Shown: positions 23,039-37,000 of the stretch, one piece after another
How positions within the stretch are numbered: the stretch's first letter is position 1
Layout of the letters: each line of letters opens with the position of its first letter
Source of the DNA: Archegozetes longisetosus
Taxonomy: Eukaryota; Arthropoda; Arachnida; Sarcoptiformes; Trhypochthoniidae
Assembly: GCA_018873245.2 (NCBI GenBank)
Contig: JAEMBT020000002.1
Coordinates: 2,208,001 to 2,272,000 of the forward strand
DNA length: 64,000 nucleotides
Reading direction: 5' to 3'
Program-made: the position numbers and the translations under genes
Notes under the pieces: generated by a model
What the model saw: the letters and a program-made list of their open reading frames with translations, nothing else
Database searches by the model: none
What the model was told of the DNA's origin: nothing

Positions 23039-23917
23039 TCAGTCAACGCTATTCAAAATTTTAATGACTGGAGGAATCGGAGATTTCGGCAATTCTTTCA
23101 AATCGCTTTGTCCCGTTTGATCAATAATTTTATCACATTTATCGTTTTCATCAGTATAATCAGCACATAGGAGCTTAAGCGTATCCAAAGCAAAAGCGTT
23201 TATCAGTTTTTCGTGTCCATCAATAGCTTTTTGATTGCATTTCTCAGGCTTTGATTCATATGCTCTCAAATTGCATGACTTGTATACGTAGTAATTGCTA
23301 TATAAGATCGAAAATTCACGAAATAGTAGCATAAAAATTAGAAATTTCTCATATATGCAAAAATTTCCGTAACTACAGGACTCACCAACAGATCAGGGGG
23401 ATTTTCATTTTATTGTTCCTATGATTAGAAATACTTTCAGCTGCTCTGATTAGAGACTCCCAGCACTTGATGGTTGCATTTTTGGCAACATTACCACAAG
23501 CACCTAATTGCAAAAAATCTCTAGTTCTCCTTTTTGATTTACAAATACCATTAGTGTGTTTAGTAATCGAATACATCATTAACCCTAACACTTGTTTACT
23601 CAGTTTTTCTAAACATTTTCCAGAATAAGCTCGAATCCAGTCTTGAAATTTTGTATTATCTCTAAGAAAAACAATAGGTCTGTTGAAAACTGAAAATTTT
23701 TGTATAAGTGAAACAACAAACAAATGATGTCAAACCCGCAAAACTGTTGCATCTCTCCCTGGGTTGTCGGATATTTACGATCTGTTGCTCCAAACAGATA
23801 TAACCTCTGAATCATTAGATCAAAAGTATTAGCACTTTTTCTATCACACCTCATATTCTGTGATCCATTTAAGTGTATAACCGATAAAGTTATTGCAAAA
23901 ATCAAAATTACTTTCAT
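23039..23917 (-). CDS. Secreted cysteine-rich helical protein, unknown function
   Basis: Three exons: 23917-23736, 23679-23386, 23297-23039. Introns of 56 and 88 bp are GT-AG and both phase 2; 244 residues result. The start MKVILIFAITLSVIHLNG is a signal peptide. The mature part has about twelve cysteines, including an ICCNYYVYKSC segment created exactly across the second splice junction, and ACGNVAKNATIKCW, EKCNQKA and LLCADYTDENDKC. This spacing resembles arthropod/arachnid families of secreted helical Cys-rich proteins, but I cannot name the family. The chosen ATG is 27 codons inside the longest frame because it starts the hydrophobic leader. A TATA-like TATATAATAG is at 24013-24022. Confidence 0.75.
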
Positions 23918-24012
23918 CTCTTCTATTATTTTGTTTATCTTCAAATTCGAAAATTTTTTTAATCTCTTAAAACAAGTTCGACAGCAATGATATTCCAAAC
24001 TCTATAAATTCC

Positions 24013-24022
24013 CTATTATATA
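24013..24022 (-). promoter_or_regulatory. TATA-like box of the secreted cysteine-rich gene
   Basis: TATATAATAG on the minus strand about 95 bases upstream of the ATG. Confidence 0.4.
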
Positions 24023-24029
24023 CCAATCT

Positions 24030-25770
24030 GAATTCGAAATTTGATTCATGCGTCATAAGTGATAAATAATCGATTTACTATTTTATCAATACTTCATCAA
24101 TAATTGATATCCAATTAATTCCTTTATTTGAAAATTAATTCAAAAGCAATCATTTCTGTCATTAGGTGTTGTGTAATTTAAGATCGGGGAGAGCTCAAGG
24201 TTTGAATAGCCTAAAAAGGCGACTTCACATTAAACTTATTGACACTTAATCATATAATCTGGTTATTCCTCAAAAGAACTGGTTCTATTTGCGTTACTTC
24301 AAAATAATATGTAATTAATGATATCATCTTTGTAGAAGAAAAGGCTTAAGATATCAGCAGAAAGTCAAAAAGCAGAATGAAGCAAAAATTAAGATGAAAG
24401 AGAAATCAATGAAAAGCAAAACTGAAACATTAAGAACTGATTAATTCAAAGAATTTAAAAAATAGTTAAACAATTAATTCAGTCAATAATTGTGTTTTTC
24501 GAAGGGTTAAGTCTACTTTATATTTCAATAGAAGTTGAACTAAACATCCGAAAGTTTAATTTAGTTAATTATTATTCCAATAATTTTTAAATTTTTGTTA
24601 ACTGTTTTTAAATTTTATTGGCATCAATTTGAAATAAAACATAGTAAAAATTCATCATTTCTTAAGCATTGTATAATGAATTTTAAGCAATAAGAATTAA
24701 ATTTGAATACGAAATGTGCTAAAATTCTCATGCTAAAAGTTTAAATCATTAATGACATTAATTTTTTTGATTTTTCCTTATCGACAGATGAAACAGCACT
24801 AGAATGAAATTTCCGAGATTTTTGAGTGATTGAAAAATGATATCCAGGAGGCTTATAAACCAAGTCTTGATAGCTATTTTTATTCTATTTAAAATTTCAC
24901 GATAGATGGAATTTTAGATACCTCAGGCCTACATTATTAACAATGCTTAAGTAAGCAATATTTAATTGGAAAAAAATCCTTGAAAAACTCGATTTCGCCA
25001 CATGTTTGTCAAAATTCATAAATGATTGAGAGTCATTTTGCAATTAGCTGTATTTTTTGTCTCAAGTTTTGCCGTCAAATAAATCAGTTGAAGCAAAAAA
25101 TTCCCCCAAAAATGTACTTTAATTTATCATTTTGAAAGTTAGAATAAAACTTTTGAATAACTGAAAAAAGTTAAAATTTTAAATCACTTTCTTATTTTCA
25201 AACCGATAATATGTTTAAAATAATCTTCAGATTGTTGATAAAAGCAAAAATTTTGATATTTTTATTTAAAGTAATACCTAATAAATAAATTGAGTTGTGC
25301 TAGAATATTATTCTACAACTAAAACTCAAGGTTTTTATATATTTCTGTTCGATAAATGAATTTATAAAAAAAATTGAGCACAAATAATTCTGGATAGCCT
25401 TTGATTTCATATTATAGATATTACGTTTGATTGTCGATCAGTTGAAGACTTATAGTCGTCTCTTTACTCTACTCAGGGAATCTTAGGAACAATAAAATAC
25501 TCCTATAAAGTGACTTATGAAAATGTTTTACGTCAACATTTTCGTTAGTATACAAAACACTTATTTTAAAAGTTATTAAAAGGTGTGCATTTATCTTTTA
25601 GAAATATGCATGCAAATTTACCTTAAAAACCGGCAAAATGCGCACCTAAATACTCATTAAAAGGACCACCAAAAATACGATTAATTTGGTACAAAACATA
25701 TTTAGTCAATACAAATAGAAATTATTTTAGTTGCATTTAACTACAACATAAATCTTTATATATAAGTTTA
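24030..25770. other. Intergenic, no gene seen
   Basis: About 1.7 kb of very AT-rich sequence without recognisable genes or paired terminal repeats. Confidence 0.4.
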
Positions 25771-25915
25771 CTCTTGTAAATTGTAGTCTATTTGAGCTTG
25801 ATACATTTTATAATCCAAGAAAGGTCTCTCAACATCATATTGAGTTACTGCTGCACACTTAAAATAACCAGTATCATCTTCCTTTTACAGGATATTTATC
25901 AAAGTTTTGCCTGAA
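25771..25915 (-). pseudogene. Possible decayed terminal exon, unknown protein
   Basis: The minus strand reads NFDKYPVK, then after a one-base shift DDTGYFKCAAVTQYDVE and about 20 more residues to a stop at 25771. Codon usage and composition look protein-like, but no start, upstream exon or family was identified. Could also be a true last exon preceded by a splice site I cannot place. Confidence 0.3.
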
Positions 25916-26990
25916 AATATAGCTAAATGTTAAATTTGATAAGATTTTCTCCAAATCTTTTTAAACATATTTCATTTCATGCAATTATGCTTTTATGACG
26001 CAAAAACCTTAAAATATTTATTTTCATGCAAATATGTAATTTACATTTATATACCATCCCTAACTACTAAAAAGTTGTCGATACCTTTCAGTGATGAAAA
26101 TATTGATTAGAGAAATTGTTACGATTAGATATTGATTAAAGATTTGTTTGTTTTACTAAACATTTGTGACTGAATTTGTGTTACTTTCTTAATGAACACT
26201 TAATGTACTTAATGAGCAAAAAATGACTTGCTTACAACAACTGCTTCAAAACAAAAATAGCGCTCAAAACGTGTCATTTTTCTAAGAGATTGATAATTCA
26301 GTTTCTATACTGTAAAAATAGACTCAATAGCTTTCATTTCTAAACTTGATTCATATTTATCAGTTACTAAAAGGCAAGTGTTTGACTTAGTATTGACTAT
26401 TGGCTTACTATTGAGAGAGCGCTCGGTTTAACCTTTATTCATTTTGTTGATAATATAAAAACTGTATTGATTTACTTTTTATAAGTTTGATAATAACAAA
26501 GTTATGTGAAAGTTTGAAAATCTTAAACTAAAAGTTACACAAAATCAAATTCGAGATTAATACTTTCACTATCAAAGTAAAATGAATTGAAAGTTGCACC
26601 AAATTAATATAGAAACGTATTATCAGTAAACGTGTTGACTACTCATCGCACATACCTTAAAGCTGTTATGACAAAAGTGCCACTATCACACGAACAACTA
26701 TAAATATTGTTGTTGTTTGCCTATATTAAATGCAATAATTATGGAAGAAGTGATTTATGAAGCTTTTTGCACGCACCGAGCATTCAAAGCTCGCAGTTAA
26801 ATAAAACTCATTTCACTCAATCTTGAAATGAAGCTTTTATCGAAAAAATGTTTTCAGAATTTAAGACGCTATTCAAAAACTTGATTTATCAGCAAATTTT
26901 CACAATCAATATGATTAGAATACACAAATACAAAATATTCAGAAAGAATTTTATGTTACAAGTTATTCAATATAGATATTGAAAATTGAT
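25916..26990. other. Intergenic, no gene seen
   Basis: AT-rich 3-prime flank of the cathepsin gene. Confidence 0.4.
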
Positions 26991-28561
<1,571 letters not shown>

Positions 28562-28616
28562 TTTGTATAAGTTATTGATTAACTCATTCTTAATTTTGTG
28601 GTTTGTTTAAAGTCGT

Positions 28617-28625
28617 CTATTTATA
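28617..28625 (-). promoter_or_regulatory. TATA box of cathepsin L gene
   Basis: TATAAATAG on the minus strand, 56-64 bases before the ATG, predicting a short leader. Confidence 0.6.
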
Positions 28626-29155
28626 TGAAAGAGTTTCGTCACACATGTTTCGATTCTCATCTCTATTCAACACTCGATATTAGGTAATTGTTTAGATCTA
28701 GAACTAGCCTCTAGTTAAACACATATTAAGATAGCTTACTATTTTTGTTAATTTCATATCAGATTTTAGTCACATCTTATATTCAAAGTCAACAAGATAC
28801 AAGAATCATATGATCTTTTAGCTCAACAAAGACTTTCTAAACAATTAGTGCGAAATAATTTATGACTTACATAAAAATATTTATTTATTAAAAATTAAAA
28901 ATGAAAATTATTGATTTTGGAAGAAAATATGAAATATCAGTCTTTTATTCAGATTTTTGTCTATTTACTAACCGATAACTTTCGTTCCCCTAAATACTTG
29001 TTTTTTTCTCTTAAAAAAATCTTTGATGAATTTGATGTAATTTTTATGAAAAAATCATAAAAATTACATGCAATTGGTATCCTGCTTATATAATTTTATC
29101 CACTGTTTATATTTTCATTAGTAAAACATTATTTTTAAGTTTCTCTGTTTTTCTC
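28626..29155. other. Intergenic, no gene seen
   Basis: Upstream flank of the cathepsin gene; AT-rich, nothing recognised. Confidence 0.4.
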
Positions 29156-29277
29156 AATTTTGAGTACATTGCCCCAAAAGATACAACCTAATCTCTTTGC
29201 AATTATATACTTAGAGGTGAGCTAAATGCAAGACTAAAGAAACTAATTTGTATCTTTTGGGGCAATGTAGTCAAAAT
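29156..29277. mobile_element. Small hairpin MITE, TA-flanked
   Basis: 122 bp; arms of about 30 bases around ACATTGCCCCAAAAGATAC and its inverse with a ~60-base loop. TA before CATTGCCCC and after GGGGCAATG fits mariner-type insertion. The palindrome runs on through ATTTTGA outside the TA, so the true ends are uncertain. Confidence 0.6.
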
Positions 29278-29408
29278 CAAAGATTTCGTTTTTCTAATTT
29301 TTTCAATTCACAATAACAATGCACTAAAAGTCATGTTACAAAATCTCATATATTCATTTGAATGGTCTATTATAGCAGTATTAGCTATCAAAGTTTTATT
29401 TAATATTA

Positions 29409-29752
29409 GTATGTTTGATGGATGCTCGGAATGGGAATGAAAAAAAATTTTAGAATAATTGTTTTAATGTTTTTAATTAATATAATGTGTTTGAACTTCG
29501 CACACAAAATTTTAGTCGTCGGCCTCTAATTGTTTATTTTTGGTGATCAATCAAAGTCTAGTCATGTCTAGTTCTTATCTAATTTTTAATTGAAAGCATA
29601 ACTCCGGAAGAGTGGCGTCGGGTGTACGAGAAGTGGGAGGACAGAATGAATCGGTGTATTCGGGCTATGGGGGGCTACTTTTAAATAATTTGTAAAAAAA
29701 TTTCAATAAAATTCTGTTTTTGATATCCATTCCGAGCTCCCGTCAAACATAC
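29409..29752 (+). mobile_element. Mariner deletion derivative with transposase C-terminal tail
   Basis: Inverted termini GTATGTTTGATGGATGCTCG / CGAGCTCCCGTCAAACATAC enclose 344 bp. The plus strand at 29598-29684 encodes TPEEWRRVYEKWEDRMNRC and ends GGYF-stop, the typical last residues of mariner transposases (W...YxxWxxRxxxC...GxYF). The remainder has been deleted, leaving a non-autonomous element. Confidence 0.7.
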
Positions 29753-30479
29753 CAATAATATGCATGCGTTTTGTGTTATGAATTTTTAAAGTTTCAAAGT
29801 GTTTAGTGTATGGGGGGTCTCCTGTAGCAGATATTTAAAAAATTACATTACTGTTATACATTACTAACTAACACGAACATCCACACCAAGTTAAATCAAA
29901 ATCGGATGGGGCCAAAAAACAATAGAATTACTGACAAGTCCTTTTAATTTCAAAGTTATGACGTCTTATCTATATTATTATTTTTAACAAAAAACTCAAA
30001 AAATATAGTTATTTATCCCCGACAACACAATTGACAACGAGGTGACAATATGTTCGCGAGACAACTGCAAGAACATTCAACTTCTGCACTAATAAATGGA
30101 AACTGAAATATAACCAATTGTAATAAATTACAATAGTGGCGAATCATGTTTATGTTCTTTTAAACCAGAATTGCATAATATTACTTTATACGATCTTTTA
30201 TTACAAACAAAAGCTTTATATTTACCGTATTTATGAAAAATATTAGCAATAATAGCGACATCATTCTCGTTAAGGTGATTGACAATCCTTATTACAGAAT
30301 TGTTTTAGCTCAGTCGACTCGGATTCATAACAGTTTATTGTTTCGTGTTGAATCTTTCAAAGTGGTTCAAGAACTCGTAAGCTGGTAGCTTAACTACATG
30401 CACATATTTTTCTAATTTCAATTTTGCGTGTCTTTATGCATTAATAGTTTTAGTTGTAAGCTCTTCTGAAGAATTAATA
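29753..30479. other. Intergenic, probable repeat debris
   Basis: Somewhat less AT-rich at 29760-30080, with TGACAACGAGGTGACAATATG resembling the repeat near 11590. No gene. On the minus strand 30170-30240 a basic Cys/His-containing stretch (AFVCNKRSYKVILCNS) may belong to the remnant to its right. Confidence 0.35.
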
Positions 30480-31095
30480 ACCGTATTACTTTTTATTGTA
30501 ATAACTCAGCCAAAATGATATCTTAAACCGATGACGTGATTACAAATTTGATGAACTGATATTTAATTTCTTCATTACTTGCGATTTTAGATATCGTAAT
30601 TTCATAGATACTTGCGATTAAGTCGAACTCTGCTTTCATATCATTATTCAAATTTCTACTGTGTAATAAATTGTAGATTATCTTGAAAGCTCGAGATCTT
30701 CCGATTTTGTCTTGAATAAGTTCCTGTATTTTTCGAAACTAGTTGAATGTAATTAAATTGCTTCGAGCCAATAGGTCCATTTAGTTCTTATATATCTTTG
30801 TGGCATATGGACAGTAGATAGCTTGAAATATTAATACATTTTCGTCATATAATCGAAAGCTTGTTCATGTGCTACAAAAATTTTTCAGTTCAGGAAATCC
30901 TTGTGGAATTTTTTTAACTACTTAACCAAAAATATATGGTCAACATATCAGAATAACGTTCGGATAAATTATTGATGTTGTTTGGAAAGTACTCAACATA
31001 TAACTAGCAATATCTCAGATAAAACCAAGAAGTTTATCCAATGCTAAGCCTCGACGGTTACACTTTAGGTACCAATGGTACTCAAAATAGAATGC
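30480..31095 (-). pseudogene. Decayed minus-strand coding remnant, possibly a transposase
   Basis: Read from 31090 down, one frame stays protein-like for about 200 residues with only scattered stops: YHWYLKCNRRGLALDKLLGF, then GFPELKNFC, LIFQAIYCPYATKIYKN, ARSNLITFN and FKIIYNLLHSRNLNNDMKAE. The W/C-rich start recalls FLYWCH-type zinc fingers that accompany some DNA transposases, but this is a guess. No intact frame, start or terminal repeats. Confidence 0.35.
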
Positions 31096-31230
31096 ACTAC
31101 CTGATGAAATAATCTTAAAACTAGTTACATATTTTCCAGCTTGATTGTAGGAATCAATAGAACTCATATTATAGAAATTTGTTTTAAATGTTTAGATTGA
31201 TTCAAATAATTGAATTATATGAAGAAAGAT

Positions 31231-31300
31231 GTTGAAGAACTATCTTAACAGTCTTCACCTCAGACTTAGCATCAAACTTCTAAACATTGAACATGTCACC
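31231..31300. mobile_element. Relic of the 994-1769 foldback arm
   Basis: TCACCTCAGACTTAGCAT-like sequence with the same order of short motifs as 1005-1095 (TTGAAGA, TATCTTA, CACCTCAGACTTAGCAT, AAAC...GTCA). One arm only, diverged. Confidence 0.4.
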
Positions 31301-32240
31301 ATTTGAAACGTAGCAAAATTATTTCGTTAAATTCGACAATATAATTAGGATAGGATATTAACTTTTTAGTTCTTTTAATTATTTTTGCAAGGAGTTTCAT
31401 TAATGTTCAATTAAACAAGCATTCAAACTTAAAAACCTCAACAATCAATAATTTATTATACACCTTGCATTAACATAATGTTAATCATCAGAGTGTGTCT
31501 TTTATCATAGACATAGGTGCTATTTAAAAGCCTCGAAATTTAAAAAATTCTAAACATAGCTTTTCTGCAAATTTATTGTGTCTATTCAATATTGTTTGTA
31601 ACTAGAACTAATAGCGAGCAGAAAGATTCGATCTAAAATTAGACTAGAATCATATTTAGTTTCAAATCTTATATTTATTTTCCATTGAACTTCACAATTG
31701 AGAATGATTATAGTTACAAAACAACAAAAGAGAAAAAGTTCTCTCAATAAATAATTTTGGAGTTTGAATTCTGCTTAAATCAAAAATTGATTATGAGACA
31801 TTTACCCACAGCCTCAAAAATAATGAAGTTCAACCTCATTTATTTGAACAGGAATTTCTTTAGAAAACATAATCATATAGTTAATTAAATTTATAATAGA
31901 GTTTTGATAATATGAAAAATACATCAGTTATAAAGGTCTTATAGCATGATACTGATTCATTAACTTTTCTTTCTTCTATTCAATTGAAATACTAAATAAA
32001 GTTTTCATATTTGATCAACTGTTCGAATACTCAAAAATAGATTACTGTTGTTGCGAAGTTTATACAATGAAAATATTATACTTGTTGGTTATGAAATAAG
32101 CGTATATTTTTCAAAATTTTCTCTCTTATAAACATAAAAAGAGTTTTGACATGAAAGATCAACGAATTGTTGCACAAAAGAATTTTAACCAAAAATATGT
32201 CTGATTATTTTTTCAGAAGTGTTTACTACGATCTTCAAAG
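31301..32240. other. Intergenic, no gene seen
   Basis: AT-rich sequence leading to the first of the seven-exon cluster genes. Confidence 0.4.
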
Positions 32241-32241
32241 C

Positions 32242-32249
32242 TATATAAA
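32242..32249 (+). promoter_or_regulatory. TATA box, cluster gene A
   Basis: TATATAAA 82 bases upstream of the ATG; the equivalent box is kept in genes B, C and D. Confidence 0.55.
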
Positions 32250-32323
32250 CATGAGAAAACATTTGAAAACAAGATTATTGTTTAATAATTATTTCTCGAG
32301 TTTAATCTTCAGTGAAAATTACT

Positions 32324-33429
32324 ATGAATTTTGATAAAGCTTTAATAATAAGTTCTTTGCTTTGTTTAGTAGTTATTGTGAACAGTCTTAGTCTATATTC
32401 CTGGATACAAACTGGTGAAAAGTTTTGTAGAGGAAATACTACTAAACAACAAACACAGGCTCTTATGAAATGCGATAAAGTGATGAGAGAAGAAGTATCA
32501 GTTTTAGAAATATTCCAAACTCTGTACGATAAGTCAATATTTGCATTCAATATTTGCATTCAATTTTTACAGAGAAGGAAATTACTGGAAACTTGTCTTC
32601 GAGAAAAAGTTAATTACAAGTTAACTGATGATAAGCCCAGAGTCTGTTCGTATTTTAATAATGAGAAAGATTTTACTGTAAGAAAATTTTTAATCTAAAA
32701 CTAAATATAAATTAAAAATTCGAATGTTTTTCTTCCATTCGAAATTATGATCAGGTAATGGAATGCATGCATAACAAAACGTTTGATTTCTATGGCTCAA
32801 AGTTTAAGCCAAACAGGGATGAACAAGAAATTGATGAAATTGATGCAGTTGAAAATCAATTTGATGTAAGCATTCTACAAACATCGAGAATTTTTTAAAA
32901 AATAATTTTTTGTTCGATGTGATGAAGTGGTGTATTATGAAAAGTGTATCCCTACATGGTTTTGAACATTTATGCGATATGCAATTGAATGATAAACAAA
33001 TAAGGGACATGAAAGGTTGCAAAAATTATGCCAAAGAGGTATTAATTGAAAGAATAATTTGTTTTAGATGGATGAAAATTTCAGTTGAAAAGTTTTTATC
33101 CAGATTATAGGAGCTTTAGATGAATGTCGAGCTGAAGCGAAACTCAATAATGACAAGAGGCCTTCGATTTGTGACTATTATGAGAACATAAGAGTAATGA
33201 GCCTTTGCATTTTATAACAAATATTTTAGCCTAAAAAATTTGCAATTTTAGATTCAAAAGTGTTGGATTAAAAAGTCTAATAAGTGGGGCGAAAGCGATA
33301 AAACTAATAATCGAAATAAATACATTGTGAGAAAAAATATAGAATCAATTTTTGATACTGTAAATTAAAAGTAATATTTTTCTCTCTCTGTTAACGATTC
33401 AGGAGTGCCTCTCTAAAATCAGAAAATGA
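32324..33429 (+). CDS. Seven-exon secreted cysteine-rich protein, gene A
   Basis: Exons 32324-32494, 32573-32677, 32755-32865, 32928-33038, 33104-33193, 33252-33326, 33403-33429. All six introns (62-78 bp) are GT-AG and phase 0; 229 residues. Signal peptide MNFDKALIISSLLCLVVIVNS. Each exon has one or more cysteines at fixed places: FC...LMKC | ETC...DDKPRVCSYF | ECM | WC...HLC...GC | DEC...DKRPSICDYY | KCW | ECLSKI. Exons 1-3 and 4-6 align with each other (W..C..C, then C..(D)K.P..C.YY, then .CM), so the protein is probably two copies of one three-exon module. Function unknown; a secreted tandemly expanded family. Intron 1 has no stop in the exon frame, so a naive ORF reads through it. ATG chosen over an upstream GTG for signal peptide and paralogue agreement. 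Confidence 0.85.
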
Positions 33430-34022
33430 ACGTCAAGTCGAATATTAATATTTGAATACAAATATTTTGATCAAATAATAATTTAATACATTTAAAATAA
33501 GTTTTATGTTACTTTCTTTTTTCTGATGATTTTACTTAACATGAAATTACAAATAACTGTATTTTTTAAAAATTAAACACGTTTAAAGTATTATATTGAA
33601 TTAAATATAAATTAGCTTAATATACATAATTTGCAAATTAACAACCTATTTCTTGAAGGTATTTTTGAACCTTTTAAGGGAAAAAATTACGCATTTTTCA
33701 AATTATTTACTTCTGAATGTAATTTATACTATTTATTCTTATTCAAATATTTTTTATTAAGGAATAACTTGAGAAATTAGGATGAAACCACTTATTATAT
33801 AATAAATAATTCAAGTTAATAATAGATTAAATTTGAAAACTAGAATAAAACCATCAGTATAAAACGTAAAGATTAACAACTGAATAGCTGAACAAATTTT
33901 AATCATATACCTATAATGAGTAAAGATATATTAATGATGGAAAACAACTCAGCTTTTTTTATATTACTTTATTGTTTAAACAGTTGAATTACATCAATAC
34001 ACGTATATTATCAAATTTTCTG
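33430..34022. other. Intergenic between cluster genes A and B
   Basis: AT-rich 3-prime flank of A and promoter region of B. Confidence 0.5.
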
Positions 34023-34024
34023 AT

Positions 34025-34033
34025 TATATAAAG
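34025..34033 (+). promoter_or_regulatory. TATA box, cluster gene B
   Basis: TATATAAAG 45 bases upstream of the ATG. Confidence 0.55.
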
Positions 34034-34069
34034 AGATTAGAAATCATTTTTATAATATTTTTCAAGAAC

Positions 34070-37000
34070 ATGTATAATAAAGCTATAGTTTTGATACTAT
34101 CTACTCTTTATTACAGTTCAATTGTCTTCTCATTCAATCCGGATTACTGGTATAGAATCGGTAGCACATTTTGTGGTCAAAATGCAACCGAAGAAAAGGC
34201 CAGTAAACTATTGAAATGCGAACCTTTAATAAGAGAAGAGGTATTTTCTTTCTAAGAATCCGAAATAGGAATTATATACAACTATTCTTGAATTACAGAG
34301 AAAAGAATCTTTCAAACTATGTGTGACTGAATTATTCAATACAAAAGTGGAGTTACCTAATGATAAGTCTATGATTTGTAACTATTTTCAACATGAAGGA
34401 AATGATACATTTCTCGTGAGCTATTTTAAAAATTGAGATGAAATCAATTGAAATTATCCTGTATTAATTAACATGGCAATTAATTATTAACAAATAGGTA
34501 GCCAAATGTATGTTCAAAAAGAATAATGAAGTTTATTCTGAAATTGCAAAGCTCGAAAAAACAAATAGAAGTCAATATTATAACGAATTAGAAGATGCGG
34601 AACAAGATTTTGAAGTAAGATTTTTCATAAAAGATATATCGAAATCTAACAAGACGAAATAGTGACTTTCTTCATCTAATTAAGTGGTGTTTGAGAAAAA
34701 TCCTAAATCCCAGTGGAATTGAACACTTATGCGAAGAGAAAGACTTGACCGATGAGAGAATTCAAGCCATCAAAGCCTGTGACGATAATCTTCCTAAAGA
34801 GGTCTGAATTTTTATTAATCAATAGACTTGTTCGTGTCAGAAGAGTATAAAACAGTTCAAAAAATAGCATCAGAATGCCCTTTTATAGAAGTCATATTGT
34901 TATTATGGGACAATTCTTGTTCCAGGATTTTCTCAGAGACGGTTAAAAACTGACAGGATGTTTCTTAGAAATCTCCAATTTTTTCAAAAACCAAAGAGAC
35001 TGAATAGTAAATTTCAGAAGAACTACTTGATTCTATAACGGTACTTCCATTCTGGGATTCTATATTATATAAAACTCTTTGGCGAAGTATCCCATAGGGA
35101 TCCTCATGCAAATTTTCGAGTTTTCGCTTAACTAAAAACCACTTAAAACTTCAGGTTGACAATTAAAAACTAAGCGTTAAACTATGAAAATGCCGAAATT
35201 GAATGTAATTCCCATGAGTGACTCGGTAACAGAATTATGACTGAAACATTTATTTAAAAGTGACTCTTAATTTAAAAATTATACGAAAAATCAGGTGAAA
35301 GTATGAAATCTTCAGTTTTGAATCAGGATGAAACTTCGGAAATGAGAAAAGAAATTGAGACTTAGTTAGAAGCAAAATTAGGGACATTCATTCGTCAACT
35401 CTAGATTTAAATTTTTCTGGGGATTGATGAATTCTAGATTTGTTATCAACAGATGTGACATTTAGGGTCATAAACAATCATTATGCATGCACCTTATTTA
35501 AGTTTACTCGGTTTTGTAATTGTTATTACCCGAAATGGCATTGACATCGACATCGAAAGACCATCAAACAAAAGTACTATATTTTTGGAAAATTAGAGAG
35601 CGGCCGCTGACGGTAATTGCGCTCAAAACAGAGATTCTATATTCAACGGTAAGAAAAAATCTGAAAAACCCAAAGCTTGTGAGATTTTGGGTAGAAAAAG
35701 GGTCAAGAAAGAAAAGGAAGATAACAGTAAATAATGCTCGAGCGATTGCTCAATATTTAAGAAGAATAATGAGCTTACCGCTGAAGATACCGCCACAAAA
35801 CTCAAGGAGTAGTGAGAGCTGAATATGTCTAAAGATACTGTGATTCGTCAATTAAGAACGAGGTATGAGTGTCCTGCCTCTTGGAACGCCGATGCTCACC
35901 GAAGATCAAAAACACTTCAGAGTTGAATGGGCGAAGAAGCATTTGGACATGAATTGGGATCGGGTGATCTTTTCTGACGAAACTTCATATTAGCTCTTCC
36001 GAAATAACATAAAAAGATGGTCAAATAACGCGAAAAAAGCATCCTAAAAACCGATAAAATATACTTTTGTGGAGCGTTTAATGTAGAGGAGTTTGGACGC
36101 GTTTCATTCATTGAAAAAAATTATGGGCGGCGACTATTATGTGAGCATACTTAATGACAATCTATTGGAAGGTGCTAAGATACAATTTGGGATAAGATGG
36201 ACATTCCAGCAGGACAATGATCCTAAACACAGGTGTGGTAAAGCAAAGAAATTCTTTACCGAACATCGAGTGACGGTATTGGAGTGGCCAAGCAACAGCC
36301 CGACCTAAATCCTATTGAAAATCTTTGGAGCATCATCAAAACATATGTTGAAAAGAGAAAACCCCGAAATTCATCGGAACTCGAGCATTATTTGAAAGAA
36401 TAATGGAGAAACAGCAATCCTCAAATCCTAATCAATTAGGTTAACTCAATGAGAGAGTTTAATTGCAGTTAATAGCGAAAGAATCTCCTATTAATTAATA
36501 TTTTTTAAAACTATAGCTTGTGCTCGATGAAATCACATATACTTTTTAATAATTATTCATTTCTAATGATATTTAAATTACGAATTAAAATTTTTTCTAA
36601 ATTTGCTTCTAACTGTAAAGTCAAATCTTAAGAGATAGCAACCCTGATAGTCATGACACTTGGACTGTATCTCACATCTGTATTTTCTGATAATTTCCAA
36701 AGGTCGTAACTAATATAAAAGAATGCAACAAGAAAATGGACATTAAGGAATCCAAGAGGCCAGTGTACTGTGACTATATTCAGTATCCGAAGGTTATCAT
36801 GAAAATTCATTTCTATTTTTCTAGGATAAAGCTTATAATTGAAAATTTTCTAAAAGGGTCAATACTGCAATTGTAGTTTACCTATCTATATAATTTTGAA
36901 GTAGCTTTCAACATTTTCAGATAATAACTTTTTTTTAAGATTACAATATTCATAAATTCATATTTCAAGTTCTCTATCTTACTGATAGATACCTAGATGC

